Origin: a virus | Direction: 5' to 3' (one strand) | Virus record (IMG/VR): IMGVR_UViG_3300037808_000652 | Coordinates: 1 to 26,085 of that record | DNA length: 26,085 nt | Shown here: positions 1 through 8,574 of the stretch, one piece after another | How positions within the stretch are numbered: position 1 is the stretch's first letter | How the letters are laid out: the number at the start of each line of letters is the position of its first letter | Translations under genes and position numbers: made by a program | Notes under the pieces: generated by a model | What the model was told of the DNA's origin: nothing | Database searches by the model: none | The model's input: only the letters and a program-made list of their open reading frames with translations

Positions 1-123
1 AAAAAAACAATTTACGGCGTAACAATTTTAGGAAGTTTTTTAACAGATGAGAACAGGGCTTTCGACCACGACTTAAATGTTTATTCGATCGCTCAAACCA
101 TAACTTTTCACTTTAACGATTAG
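1..123 (+). CDS. C-terminal end of a probable tail terminator/completion protein (partial)
   Basis: The window opens inside a reading frame whose last 40 codons end at TAG 121-123. The visible peptide contains TILGSFLTDENRAFDHDLNVY and finishes ITFHFND. Position directly before the tail tube gene, and a hydrophobic/polar alternating C-terminus, fit the DUF3168-type tail terminator that occupies this place in many siphophages and in gene transfer agents. The identification rests mainly on gene order because most of the protein lies outside the window. Confidence 0.5.
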   Translation, partial: KKTIYGVTILGSFLTDENRAFDHDLNVYSIAQTITFHFND

Positions 124-134
124 GGAGTAGGAAC

Positions 135-572
135 ATGACGGACGCAATAATCGGGCACGGCACAGCGATGCAACTTGAGGATTCGCCGGGGGCAGGAACT
201 TATACAACGATTGCCGAGGTTTTGGCAATCAACGGGCTTTCTTTAGGCGCGGATACAGTAGAAGTAACCAACATGGATTCCACCAATAAATTCCGAGAAT
301 ATATTGGCGGGTTGCGTGATGGCGGCGAAGTTTCTTTTGATATCAATTGGATCATAGGTAATTCCACCCACGATGTTACAACCGGCGTGGCGCAGGATTG
401 GAACGATTCAGAACATACCACGCGGAATTTTAAAGTTATCTGGCCGGATGCCGGTGCAACCGTGTGGACTTTTTCAGGAATTTTCACAAATTTTGGCATC
501 GGTGATCCGTTTGACGGTGCCATGACTGCAAGCGTTACTATCAAAGTAACGGGACAGCCAACCTTTGCATAA
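135..572 (+). CDS. Major tail tube protein
   Basis: A 145-residue protein whose copies would stack as hexamers around the tape measure to form the tail tube. The N-terminal stretch with an AINGLSLGADTVEVTNMDS motif, the central FREYIGGLRDGGEVSFDINW and the C-terminal FDGAMTASVTIKVTGQP are typical of lambda gpV/TP901-1-like tail tube proteins: a Gly-rich beta structure, a conserved 'T.MDS...E...G..DGG' signature, and 'VTIKVTG' near the end. The ATG at 135 follows a purine-rich GGGAGTAGGA ribosome site. It sits 11 bases after the previous stop and 9 bases before the chaperone gene, so it belongs to the late tail operon. No CCCTAAC element precedes it, unlike the early genes. Confidence 0.85.
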   Translation: MTDAIIGHGTAMQLEDSPGAGTYTTIAEVLAINGLSLGADTVEVTNMDSTNKFREYIGGLRDGGEVSFDINWIIGNSTHDVTTGVAQDWNDSEHTTRNFKVIWPDAGATVWTFSGIFTNFGIGDPFDGAMTASVTIKVTGQPTFA

Positions 573-581
573 CGAGGAAAA

Positions 582-932
582 ATGAACAAGGAAAAGGGCG
601 AAGTTGTAATTAAGTATTCCGGCGAGGATTACAAATTAAAGTACACAACCAATTCGCTTTGTGAGTTGGAAGATGAAACAGGAATGACCGTGCCGGAGAT
701 TATGGCTTATTTTTCTGGCGAGGCGAAATTAGGATTGAAGATGTTGCGGGCGGTTTTGTGGGCGGGATTGCTAGAACACCATGCAACCGATTCAGTCACC
801 GTGCAGATGGCCGGAAAGATGATAGACGAACTCACATCCAATGTTGTCTTGGAGTCCGTGCAAAGTGCGCTCATCGCTTCATTTCCAGAGCCGGACGGAT
901 CAAAAAAAAAGACGATGAAAGCGGAGAAATAG
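582..932 (+). CDS. Tail assembly chaperone, short (G-like) product
   Basis: A 116-residue protein resembling the GTA gp10/phage tail assembly chaperone family (residues 8-30 KGEVVIKYSGEDYKLKYTT-type opening, then LCELEDETGMTVPEIM, then an acidic-amphipathic region). Such proteins coat the tape measure protein while the tube polymerises. The gene lies between tail tube and tape measure, the standard position. Near its end, codons 108-110 form the heptamer A-AAA-AAG (905-911), where a fraction of ribosomes should slip -1 into a second frame that continues to 1243. The normal stop is TAG at 930-932. Start ATG 582 follows ACGAGGAAAA. Confidence 0.85.
   Translation: MNKEKGEVVIKYSGEDYKLKYTTNSLCELEDETGMTVPEIMAYFSGEAKLGLKMLRAVLWAGLLEHHATDSVTVQMAGKMIDELTSNVVLESVQSALIASFPEPDGSKKKTMKAEK
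905..911 (+). promoter_or_regulatory. -1 programmed ribosomal frameshift site A-AAA-AAG
   Basis: The seven bases read X-XXY-YYZ in the frame of the upstream chaperone gene (codons AAA, AAA, AAG), inside a run of nine A residues. This is one of the most efficient -1 slippery heptamers known in bacteria. The -1 frame is open from here to 1243 but has no start codon near the junction, so slippage is the simplest way to express it. Tail chaperone frameshifting is conserved across long-tailed phages (lambda G/GT). Confidence 0.85.
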
Positions 933-1243
933 AATGGCAAAAACTTCTCGCAGAATCCGCGCAAGCGGGCGTTTATCCAGAGCGATTTTGGAAAATGACT
1001 TTGCGGGAAGTTTTTATCGTTTTAAAGGGTTTCAACTGGCAACGCACAGAACAATATAAATTATTCGGATGGGCCGCTTGGCATAACGCGGCAATGCAAC
1101 GAGCCACAAAAATGCCAAAGCTGGAAGAAGTAATTGGCAAAAGAAAATCCACACCAAAAATCCAATCACCGGAACAACAAAAAATGATGGCGAGAAATAT
1201 TACCGCCGCATTTGGGGCCGCTAAATGTCAGACACGAAAGTAG
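911..1243 (+). CDS. Frameshifted (T-like) extension of the tail assembly chaperone
   Basis: This is the -1 frame domain, about 110 residues, that would be joined to residues 1-110 of the upstream chaperone as join(582..911,911..1243), giving a fusion of about 220 residues. The visible sequence EIEWQKLLAESAQAGVYPERFWKMTLREVFIVLKG matches the second tail chaperone type (the gp10.1/TAC family pattern 'W..LL......G..P..FW.MT..E'). In lambda-like phages the T part binds tape measure and tube subunits. The frame ends at TGA-free TAG 1241-1243, overlapping the tape measure start by 19 bases. The reading frame stays open upstream of the slip site, but that part only mirrors the other gene. Confidence 0.8.
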   Translation, partial: DDESGEIEWQKLLAESAQAGVYPERFWKMTLREVFIVLKGFNWQRTEQYKLFGWAAWHNAAMQRATKMPKLEEVIGKRKSTPKIQSPEQQKMMARNITAAFGAAKCQTRK

Positions 1244-3102
1244 GGACTCTTAAAGCCCTTTTTAGTTTAGATTCCACAAAGTTTGATCGTGGAATGAAAA
1301 ACATTCAGAAAAGTACCAAGAAAACGGAAGCCGGTTTAAATAAGTTGAAGGGGGTTTTGGTCGGTGCCTTTTCAGTGGTGGCCGTTAAAAGTTTCATTCA
1401 ATCCACGCTTACCGCCGCAGATTCCATAGGTAAATTCGCAGACAGGGCAGGAATAGCCACAGATCGACTTCAAACAATGAAGTTCGCATTTGATTTGGCT
1501 GGTGTTGGCGCGGAAGGCGTTAACAAGGCCATGATTACATTCGGGAAGCGATTAGGTAAAGCCCGCCAGGGTATCGGTGCGCTTGCCGGTGGACTTAAAG
1601 GCGGCCAAGAAGAATTATTGAATACCCTTTTGCGTACCAAGGACATGAACCAAGCCCTTGACGTTATGTTTACGGCGATGGGGAACGCTAAAAATCAGGC
1701 CGAAAAATTATCAATTGCTGATGCGGCTTTCGGAATGGCCGGTTTAAGAATGACCGCCGCATTTCGTGATGGTTCGGCGGCTTTCTTTGAGGCCGAGCAA
1801 CGAGCGCGGGATTTGGGTTTGGTTATTGACGAGAAATTGATCAGAAACGCGGAACAGTTAAACGATGAAATGTTGGTTGCCGTTGGCGTTATTGGAATCC
1901 AGATGAAGGCCGCATTTTTAGAAATCGCACCCGCCCTAACAAAAATTGTAGGCCATTTTATCGAATGGAATCAGCAGTTAAAGGATTTTAACAAGCCATC
2001 CACCTTAAACGGGTTCGCGCAAATTATAAAAATGGCCGGGGCTGGCGGATTCAGCTTGTTTGAAAGTTTAGGTGGCGCGGCTGACAACGAAACGATAAGG
2101 AAATGGGCCAAAAAACAAAAGGAACAACTATTTAAGCAGTTGAAAACCGGGCAGGATAAATTTACCGAAAAAAATCCCAAAAAAATGAAGATGGGGAAGC
2201 GTGGCGGGCCAGTTACCCCACCCCCTGCAATAATAGAAGAAGCGATTGAGCAGGGGGCAACACCCGATTCACTTAAAGATATAGGGGGGAATTTTTTCGG
2301 TGGCGCGTTTGGCGGGAATAGTATTGGCGAGGTCGATGATTTTAGCGGAAAAGAAGCCCAACTCAAAAGGATTTTAGACACATCCAAGCAATATATTCGT
2401 GGGCTGGAAATGCAAAACAAAATTGAGCGATTACGGCTTTCAGGTCAGAAAGAGTTAGCCGATGAAATGGAACGCGAGATTACGTTAAGAAAAATGGCCG
2501 GGGATTTTACCGCGCAAATAACGGATAAAGACCGAGAGCGTTTGCGATCCGCGCAGACGGAACAGAAGCGGTTAAACGAGCTAATGGAAAAGCAAAACCG
2601 CATAGCCGAGATAGGGGAAAGCGTTTTTGATAATTTTGGCGATGGCGTAATTCGGGTAATGCAAGAAGGCGGAAGCGCGATTGATGCCATGAAGGATTCA
2701 GCGATTGCCGCCCTATTCGATATCCAGCGAGAAATATTCAAATTAGCATTTAATCCGCTTAAAGAAATGGCGGTAAAGGGTGCCACAAGCGCGTTAAGCG
2801 GAATGATCCCCGGCTTTGCTCACGGTGGCGGGTTTACGGTGCCGGGGGGTGGTGGTACGGATTCAACGCCGGTTTCCTTTATGGCAACGCCGGGGGAAAA
2901 AGTTTCTATTTCCACGCCCGGGCAAAACGGTGGCGGTGAGGGTGGCGGCGGAAGTTTGGTTATACACCAGAATATTTCAACCGGCGTAGCTCAAACGGTA
3001 CGCGCTGAATTAATGGCTATGTTGCCTACAATAATTGAAAGAACAAAAAAAGGCGTGCTGGATGCCAAATTACGCGGTGGACAATTTGCGGGGGCGTTTT
3101 AA
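1225..3102 (+). CDS. Tape measure protein
   Basis: At 625 residues this is the longest protein of the tail-shaft set and sits directly after the chaperone genes, as tape measures do. Residues 1-60 (KALFSLDSTKFDRGMKNIQK...) match the usual N-terminal 'D...F..G......' tape measure opening. A hydrophobic/Gly-rich stretch lies near residues 40-60, charged helical segments near 380-470 look coiled-coil, and the C-terminus is Gly-rich (AHGGGFTVPGGGGTD, MATPGEKVSIS), a common tape measure ending. At roughly 1.5 angstrom per residue the predicted tail is short, around 90 nm; this is inference from length only. The start overlaps the chaperone extension by 19 bases, allowing translational coupling. 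Confidence 0.88.
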   Translation: MSDTKVGTLKALFSLDSTKFDRGMKNIQKSTKKTEAGLNKLKGVLVGAFSVVAVKSFIQSTLTAADSIGKFADRAGIATDRLQTMKFAFDLAGVGAEGVNKAMITFGKRLGKARQGIGALAGGLKGGQEELLNTLLRTKDMNQALDVMFTAMGNAKNQAEKLSIADAAFGMAGLRMTAAFRDGSAAFFEAEQRARDLGLVIDEKLIRNAEQLNDEMLVAVGVIGIQMKAAFLEIAPALTKIVGHFIEWNQQLKDFNKPSTLNGFAQIIKMAGAGGFSLFESLGGAADNETIRKWAKKQKEQLFKQLKTGQDKFTEKNPKKMKMGKRGGPVTPPPAIIEEAIEQGATPDSLKDIGGNFFGGAFGGNSIGEVDDFSGKEAQLKRILDTSKQYIRGLEMQNKIERLRLSGQKELADEMEREITLRKMAGDFTAQITDKDRERLRSAQTEQKRLNELMEKQNRIAEIGESVFDNFGDGVIRVMQEGGSAIDAMKDSAIAALFDIQREIFKLAFNPLKEMAVKGATSALSGMIPGFAHGGGFTVPGGGGTDSTPVSFMATPGEKVSISTPGQNGGGEGGGGSLVIHQNISTGVAQTVRAELMAMLPTIIERTKKGVLDAKLRGGQFAGAF

Positions 3103-3723
3103 ATGAGTATCACCTACCCGTTAGCAATACCCACAACGCCGGGATACACAAGCGTAAGGATTGCGGCGATGGCGGCGGTTGCGGTTAGCACATCTCCTTT
3201 TACATTCCAAGAACAGGCGCAAAAGCATCAGGGGCAGAAATGGCAAGTGGAAATTCAATTGCCGCCAATGGTTCGAGCCGATGCCGAGGAATGGATTGGA
3301 TTTTTATTAAGTCTAAATGGCCGTGAAGGAACATTTTTGGTGGGCGATCCGCTTGGTGGAACCCCGCGTGGTATCGCAACAGGCACGCCAGTAATCAACG
3401 GGGGAAGCCAAACAGGAAATAGCCTTGTAACCGATGGATGGACAGCGGGCCAAACCGGAATATTGAAGCGCGGGGATTGGATAAATTGGGGGAGTGGTTC
3501 TACTACGGCCCTGCACAAAATTTTAACGGACGCGAATAGCGATGGAAGCGGTAACGCAACTTTTGATATCTGGCCCGCCATTCGAACAAGTCCATCGGAC
3601 AACGACACAATTACTTTGACCGATTGCAAAGGTGTATTCCGCCTACCTTCAAACGAAATGGCGTGGACAGCAGATAACGCGCACCATTACGGGCTTGCGG
3701 TAGCCGGTATGGAGGCATTTTAA
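3103..3723 (+). CDS. Distal-tail-type minor tail protein
   Basis: A 206-residue protein beginning immediately after the tape measure stop (TAA then ATG). The conserved core around residues 30-85 (SPFTFQEQAQKHQGQKWQVEI...LPPMVRADAEEWIGFLLSLNGREGTFLVGDP), with a FRLPSNEMAW motif near 180, is a pattern I recognise from many proteobacterial siphophage proteins of this position, probably a distal tail or tail-tip adaptor. The central part carries G-S-T rich loops (SGSTTALHKIL). No catalytic motif is seen. It does not carry the DUF2460 signature found in classical GTA gp12. Confidence 0.7.
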   Translation: MSITYPLAIPTTPGYTSVRIAAMAAVAVSTSPFTFQEQAQKHQGQKWQVEIQLPPMVRADAEEWIGFLLSLNGREGTFLVGDPLGGTPRGIATGTPVINGGSQTGNSLVTDGWTAGQTGILKRGDWINWGSGSTTALHKILTDANSDGSGNATFDIWPAIRTSPSDNDTITLTDCKGVFRLPSNEMAWTADNAHHYGLAVAGMEAF

Positions 3724-4302
3724 GTGGCTAGAGATTTAACCAGCGCAGTAAAGGCCGCCGTTATTCTTGGCACAGTTTGGCCTTATTTAATTGTTCGCGT
3801 TGATGTGAATGGTGGCGGTGTTTATGCGTGGTCTGGAATAGGTGATTTAACTTTTGACGATGGCGATGGAAGCCAAACCTATTCAGGGGTTGGATCATTG
3901 GGGGGAATTTCAGTTGCGGAAGAAACAACGGACTTGAAAGCAACCGGATTAAATTTAAGTTTAAGCGGTGTCCCTTCTGCGCTTTTATCAACCGCGCTTG
4001 GATCAATGCGGCAAGGGAAAACGGCGCGTATCCATGTAGGTTTTTATGATACGTCCACAGGCTCATCTATTAGCGATCCTGCCGAGATATTTGCGGGGCA
4101 AGTAGATGTTGCCGCCATCGAGGAAACAGGGGAATCAAGCACTATTACAGTGGGGATTGAAAGCAAATTGGTTGACCTTGATCGAAAGCGTGACCGCCGT
4201 TACACAAAAGAAGATTTGGCAATTGATGATCCTACCGATCGAGGCTTTGACCAAGTTCCATCATTACAGGATAAGGAAATTCTTTTCGGGCGCACAAGAT
4301 GA
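3724..4302 (+). CDS. Minor tail protein (GTA gp13/DUF2163 position)
   Basis: A 192-residue protein starting with GTG at 3724, directly abutting the preceding stop; the frame and spacing leave no better start. Residues 60-110 (GISVAEETTDLKATGLNLSLSGVPSALLSTAL...QGKTARIHVGF) and the end (DLDRKRDRRYTKEDLAIDDPTDRGFDQVPSLQDKEILFGR) are conserved among siphophage tail-hub proteins encoded between a distal tail protein and an NlpC/P60 gene. The likely role is hub or baseplate assembly. The assignment to DUF2163 itself is uncertain; the position is the stronger argument. It overlaps the next gene by four bases (ATGA at 4299). Confidence 0.65.
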   Translation: MARDLTSAVKAAVILGTVWPYLIVRVDVNGGGVYAWSGIGDLTFDDGDGSQTYSGVGSLGGISVAEETTDLKATGLNLSLSGVPSALLSTALGSMRQGKTARIHVGFYDTSTGSSISDPAEIFAGQVDVAAIEETGESSTITVGIESKLVDLDRKRDRRYTKEDLAIDDPTDRGFDQVPSLQDKEILFGRTR

Positions 4303-4739
4303 AGCGAGTTGAAAATTGGAAAAGCAAATTATTCAATTTTATTAAATCCCGACAAAATACGCCGATGGAATGGGGGAAAAGTGATTGTTTCCTGCTGGCT
4401 TTTGATGCTTCCAAAATTATTACAGGGGTTGAACCGGATTTTGGCAAACCTTTTCGGGGAAGATACCGCACGGCGGGCGGGGCATACCGATTGCTAAAAA
4501 AATACGCGGGCGATGGCCTGTTAAAAACTTGCGATGTTGTGGCGGAGAAATTAAATATTCAGGAAAAGCCGGTTAATTACGCGCAGACAGGGGATATTGC
4601 GCTGTTTGAATCCGAATCGGTTATTGGCGGCGTGAGGGAAATAATGGGCGTTGTGCTTGGTTCGGTTTCGGCCTTACAAGGCAAGGATGGGCTGGTATTT
4701 AAAAACACAAACGAGGCGAAAAAAGTATGGAAGATTTAG
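4299..4739 (+). CDS. DUF6950/NlpC-P60-like tail protein
   Basis: A 146-residue protein. The motif W25-G-K-S-D-C30 supplies the presumed catalytic-type Cys of an NlpC/P60-like fold, followed by FRGRYRTAGGAYRLLKKYAG and a C-terminal core GDIALFESES...MGVVLGSVSALQGKDGLVF, the typical DUF6950 pattern. Related tail proteins act at the tail tip, where peptidase activity would help the tube cross the cell wall. A clear His partner is not obvious after 'GGVREIMGVV', so activity is uncertain. It is coupled to the previous gene by an ATGA overlap and overlaps the next by 13 bases. Confidence 0.75.
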   Translation: MKRVENWKSKLFNFIKSRQNTPMEWGKSDCFLLAFDASKIITGVEPDFGKPFRGRYRTAGGAYRLLKKYAGDGLLKTCDVVAEKLNIQEKPVNYAQTGDIALFESESVIGGVREIMGVVLGSVSALQGKDGLVFKNTNEAKKVWKI

Positions 4740-5410
4740 GCGCACAACCTGGACAAGTTGAAATCAAAATGGCGCAAAAGCCGTGGCCGGTTGTTGTTGG
4801 GTGCGAAGTTTTAACGGAAGGATGCGAAAGTTGCCCTTCTTACCATAGTTCAATCGCCAATAAAGGGGTGCGTGGCCACATCTTCGAACATAGTTACAAC
4901 GTGCGCGTAATTGACAATGAGATAACTACCCCCCTTGCGAATCCCGGCCCCACGATTTACCTTGTGGCATTTGGTAGCGACCTTTTCCACGAGGCGGTAA
5001 CAGGTGAAAAGCTACAACAAATTTTTGAGGTAATGAATAAATCCACTCGCCATGTTTTCGAAATAAAAACAAAGCGAGTTGAGCGAATGGTTACGGCCAC
5101 AAAACAATTCGGATTGAAATGGACTGATAATATTTTGGCGGGTATTGGTTTGGAATCCGCGGACTATAAATACCGGATCGACCAGTTGAGAAAATTAGAT
5201 TGTAAGGCGAAATTTATTTCAATGGTTCCACTGTTAGGGCCAATGGGGAAATTAAATTTAAAAGGAATTGGTTGTGTCGGTGTCGCTCCCGAAACATGGG
5301 GCGAGAAAAGGCCATGCAATCCTGAATGGATGGAAAAAATTAAATCACAATGTAAGGCGCAGAAAGTGGAATTTTTAGAACAAGAACCGAATATTTGGAG
5401 CGATCATTAA
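4727..5410 (+). CDS. DUF5131 (phage Gp37/Gp68-like) Cys-motif protein
   Basis: A 227-residue protein with the family-defining cluster C26-X6-C33-X2-C36 (GCEVLTEGCESCPS), then TIYLVAFGSDLFHEAV, VFEIKTKRVERM, NILAGIGLES and FISMVPLLGP, ending with PCNPEWMEKIKSQCKAQKVEFLEQEPNIW. This is the usual order of DUF5131 proteins, which look like radical-SAM-related TIM barrels; the reaction is not established for this copy. The typical family opening 'TWNPVTGC' is changed here to PWPVVVGC, so it is divergent. It lies inside the tail operon, overlapping the peptidase-like gene by 13 bases and touching the tail-tip gene through TAATG. This is odd for an enzyme of nucleic acid or small-molecule metabolism. 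Confidence 0.75.
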   Translation: MEDLGAQPGQVEIKMAQKPWPVVVGCEVLTEGCESCPSYHSSIANKGVRGHIFEHSYNVRVIDNEITTPLANPGPTIYLVAFGSDLFHEAVTGEKLQQIFEVMNKSTRHVFEIKTKRVERMVTATKQFGLKWTDNILAGIGLESADYKYRIDQLRKLDCKAKFISMVPLLGPMGKLNLKGIGCVGVAPETWGEKRPCNPEWMEKIKSQCKAQKVEFLEQEPNIWSDH

Positions 5411-8400
5411 TGGCAGGAGCCGCCGCCGCAGTTGCCGCAACTTCCGCCATCGGAAGTGCCGTTACCACCGCCGTTTTTACGGCGATAGGGACAGGAACAT
5501 TTGCATCCTTAGTGGTTGCTAATGTTATCGGCGCAATTGTATCCATCGGTGTGAGCCTTGCAGTGAGTACCGTTCTTGGCGCAGTTGCGGGGGCGTTAAC
5601 CAGTAAGCCGAAACCGCCAGGATTTTCCGCCGTGGCTCAAATTGCTAGGGAGAGAACCCTCACATTACAGCAACCAATTTCTTCAAGCCGTATTGCTATT
5701 GGCGAAATGAGGCTTGGCGGCGTTTTGACTTTCGCGGAGTCCACCAACGACAACGATAATTTGCACCAAGTTTTAACAATGTCAGGAAATGAATTAAGCG
5801 AATTTATGGAGTTTCAGGTTAACGGTGAGGCCGTGACGGTAACGGACAATATGGTTTCATCCGGCGATTTCGCGGATCAAATAAAAATTTTTACAGGCGT
5901 GGGAAGCACGGCGGGCGATTCTGATTTGAACACCGAATTGATTGCCAACACAACCGAATGGACAGCAAACCATAAGCAGGGTGGTTGCGGGAAAATGTAT
6001 ATAGAATATATTTATAACGAGGATGTTTTTATTGGTAGCTCCCCAAGCGTAACCGCAAGGCTACGAGGTAAAAAACTTTATGATACGCGGGACGCTGGAA
6101 CCCGATACAGCAACAATCCCGCTTTGGCAATTTATGATTACCTTACTAATTCCACTTATGGCTTGGGGGAATCATCCGCGAGAATAAACACAACCACTTT
6201 TGATGCCGCCGCCAATGCGTGTGAAGAAATGATTGCGGTTGATGTTACCAGAACATTCACCGTTGACACGGCAACGGACAAACTAACCCTATCAAGCGTG
6301 GCATCCGGTTTTAAAACTGGCGATATCTGTCAAGTTTCGACCACCACAACTTTGCCTTCGCCGTTTTTAGTTTTAACTGATTACTACGCGATCAAAGTCG
6401 ATTCGGACGAAATACAATTGGCGTTGACATACGATGATGCGCTTGCCGGAACGCAAATTGATATCACCACAACCGGAAGCGGAACCCATACCTTAACCCG
6501 CCAATATAAAGATACGTTCACGGCCACAACAGCCGACATTTTAACTTTACCCGCGCAAATGTTAGGGCTTGCAACGGGTAACGGTGTCGAGGTTTCTAAT
6601 GTTGGCGGAGGATTGCCAGGGGGATTGAGCGGGTCCACTACTTATTACTGGATTCGGTTGACAGACTTAACCGGAAAACTTGCCACCACTTATGCAAATT
6701 CATTGGCGGGAACGGCGATAGATATAACCACAGAGGGAACAGGAACCCATAGTCTCCACCGCACCGAGGAACCGCGCTACACCTGTAACGGGACTTTCGA
6801 CACAAGCCAAAAGCCTAAAGAAATTTTAGAGCAAATGTTGACAGGTTGTCATGGGATGCTGGTTTACCAAACCGGAAAATGGAATTTATATATTGATTAT
6901 CAAACGCCAATAAACACAATCACCGAAAATGATTTGGATGGAAACATTCAGGTTTCGTCATTGATTACGAAGCGGGAATTATTTAATGGCGTGAAAGGTG
7001 TTTTGGCAAGCCAAGATCATAATTTTTTGCCAACCGATTTTCCGGTAATCACAAATTCAACTTATTTGGCAGAAGATGAGAACGAAAGAATTTGGAAGGA
7101 TATTGATTTACCTTTTACAACTTCTGCGGGGATGGCTCAACGAATTGGGAAGATCCAATTGGAACAAGCGCGGCAACAATTAAGCGTTGTTTTGCCGTGT
7201 AAGTTGAGCGCGTTACTCCACCAATGCGGCGATACGGTTTCGGTTGACAATGCGCGGTTCGGGTGGAGTGGTAAAACTTTTCGAGTCGAGGAATGGAAAT
7301 TTGCGACAAGAGGTGGCGAAGTTCCGGCCCTTGGCGTGGATATGTATTTAAGGGAAACCGCAAGCACCGTTTACGATTGGGATAGCGGCGAGGAAACAAG
7401 AGTTGACTTAACACAAAACACAAACTTGCCAACATTTAGAACCGTTGAGCCGCCATCAGGTTTATTGGCGGTTGAGGCACTTTACAACACAACCGATGGC
7501 AGTGGTGTTAAAGCCAAGGCAACCCTAACATGGACAGCCTCGCCGCAAGCGTTCACAACTGGTTATTTGGTGGAGTATAAATTAACAACCGATTCGGAAT
7601 ATACCGAATTGCCAAAAACCGCCGCGCTCACGATTGACATTTTAGATATTTCTCCCGGCATTTATGATTTCCGCGTAAAGGCTTTTAATTTTTTCGGCGT
7701 AAAATCCGAACCGGCCCCATTGACGCAGGAAATTACAGGATTGGGAGCCGTGCCAACAGAACCGCAAAACCTTTCTGTAAGCGCAATTGGTGGGTTGGCT
7801 CTTTTAAGGTGGGACTTGTCACCGGATTTGGATGTGAAGATTGGCGGGCGTATCGAAATTCGCCACGATCAATTAACCACTGGCGCAGACTTGACAACAT
7901 CGGTGACGGTAGGCGAAGCGTTAGGCGGAAGCGAAACCGTTGCCGTGCTACCGTTGAAGGTCGGGACATATTTTGTGCGAATGGTTGATTCGTCCGGCCT
8001 AAAAAGTTCGGCGGCATCTGTTAGCACCAAACAGGCAAGCGTTTCTACTTTTTCAGGGCTTTCTTCTATCTCCGAACATTCAACTTTTGGCGGCACGCAT
8101 AGCGATACTTATGTTGACGGAAGCGCGAATTTAACGCTGACAGGTTCAACAGATATTGACGATTGGGCGGATGTGGACTTGGTGGCTGATTTCGATTTTG
8201 AAGGCGGCACGGCATCGGAAGGAACCTACACCTTTTTAAATTCTTTTGACTTCGCTACGGTTTCAAAAAAGCGGCTCACTTCCGCCATTACCGTTCTAAT
8301 TGTGAACTCGCTGGATATGGTGGACTCAAGATTGGACGATATTGACGATTGGGCGGATGTAGATGGAACGGCGGGTTCGGACGCGGATGCGCGGGTTTAT

Positions 8401-8574
8401 GTGCGCCACACTGACGATGATCCAACCGGTTCGCCAACGTGGACAAGTTGGCAATTATTAGAGTCTGCGGAATTTGAGGCGCGGGCCTTTCAATTTAAAT
8501 GTGTCCTGTCAACTACTGATTCCGCGTACACGATCAAGGTTAGCGAATTAACAATTCATTCAGAGGAAATATAA
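5410..8574 (+). CDS. Tail tip / host specificity protein (J-like)
   Basis: A 1054-residue protein from ATG 5410, which overlaps the previous stop as TAATG and has GGAG nine bases upstream; a TTG at 5395 is possible but less likely. The N-terminal 65 residues are Ala/Val/Gly-rich and hydrophobic, as in tail-tip proteins that contact the tube or membrane. Residues about 75-270 carry the phage-tail_3-like core (RIAIGEMRLGGVLTFAES..., GGCGKMYIEYIYNED). Residues about 280-450 hold two tandem homologous modules ending GTGTHTL/GTGTHSL. The core then resumes (LEQMLTGCHGMLVYQTGKW), followed by two fibronectin-III-like domains (about 690-860) and a beta-rich C-terminus with a repeated DDWADVD motif. 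Confidence 0.85.
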   Translation: MAGAAAAVAATSAIGSAVTTAVFTAIGTGTFASLVVANVIGAIVSIGVSLAVSTVLGAVAGALTSKPKPPGFSAVAQIARERTLTLQQPISSSRIAIGEMRLGGVLTFAESTNDNDNLHQVLTMSGNELSEFMEFQVNGEAVTVTDNMVSSGDFADQIKIFTGVGSTAGDSDLNTELIANTTEWTANHKQGGCGKMYIEYIYNEDVFIGSSPSVTARLRGKKLYDTRDAGTRYSNNPALAIYDYLTNSTYGLGESSARINTTTFDAAANACEEMIAVDVTRTFTVDTATDKLTLSSVASGFKTGDICQVSTTTTLPSPFLVLTDYYAIKVDSDEIQLALTYDDALAGTQIDITTTGSGTHTLTRQYKDTFTATTADILTLPAQMLGLATGNGVEVSNVGGGLPGGLSGSTTYYWIRLTDLTGKLATTYANSLAGTAIDITTEGTGTHSLHRTEEPRYTCNGTFDTSQKPKEILEQMLTGCHGMLVYQTGKWNLYIDYQTPINTITENDLDGNIQVSSLITKRELFNGVKGVLASQDHNFLPTDFPVITNSTYLAEDENERIWKDIDLPFTTSAGMAQRIGKIQLEQARQQLSVVLPCKLSALLHQCGDTVSVDNARFGWSGKTFRVEEWKFATRGGEVPALGVDMYLRETASTVYDWDSGEETRVDLTQNTNLPTFRTVEPPSGLLAVEALYNTTDGSGVKAKATLTWTASPQAFTTGYLVEYKLTTDSEYTELPKTAALTIDILDISPGIYDFRVKAFNFFGVKSEPAPLTQEITGLGAVPTEPQNLSVSAIGGLALLRWDLSPDLDVKIGGRIEIRHDQLTTGADLTTSVTVGEALGGSETVAVLPLKVGTYFVRMVDSSGLKSSAASVSTKQASVSTFSGLSSISEHSTFGGTHSDTYVDGSANLTLTGSTDIDDWADVDLVADFDFEGGTASEGTYTFLNSFDFATVSKKRLTSAITVLIVNSLDMVDSRLDDIDDWADVDGTAGSDADARVYVRHTDDDPTGSPTWTSWQLLESAEFEARAFQFKCVLSTTDSAYTIKVSELTIHSEEI
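8152..8360 (+). repeat. Exact 23-bp direct repeat in the tail-tip gene
   Basis: The same 23 bases occur at 8152-8174 and 8338-8360 and encode the repeated peptide DIDDWADVD, 62 codons apart and in the same frame. It marks an internal duplication or conserved binding loop near the C-terminus of the tail-tip protein. Confidence 0.85.

Noticed and set aside
200-589. Long minus-strand frames opposite the tail genes (also 1971-2420, 2445-2786, 3255-3629 and 13196-13915)
   Set aside because: They mirror strong plus-strand genes codon for codon, lack ribosome sites and are rich in Ser/Pro/Leu, as antisense shadows are.
4299-4739. Calling this gene the phage endolysin
   Set aside because: The DUF6950-type pattern and its place between tail hub and tail tip point to a virion-associated tail protein, and no clear catalytic His is seen.
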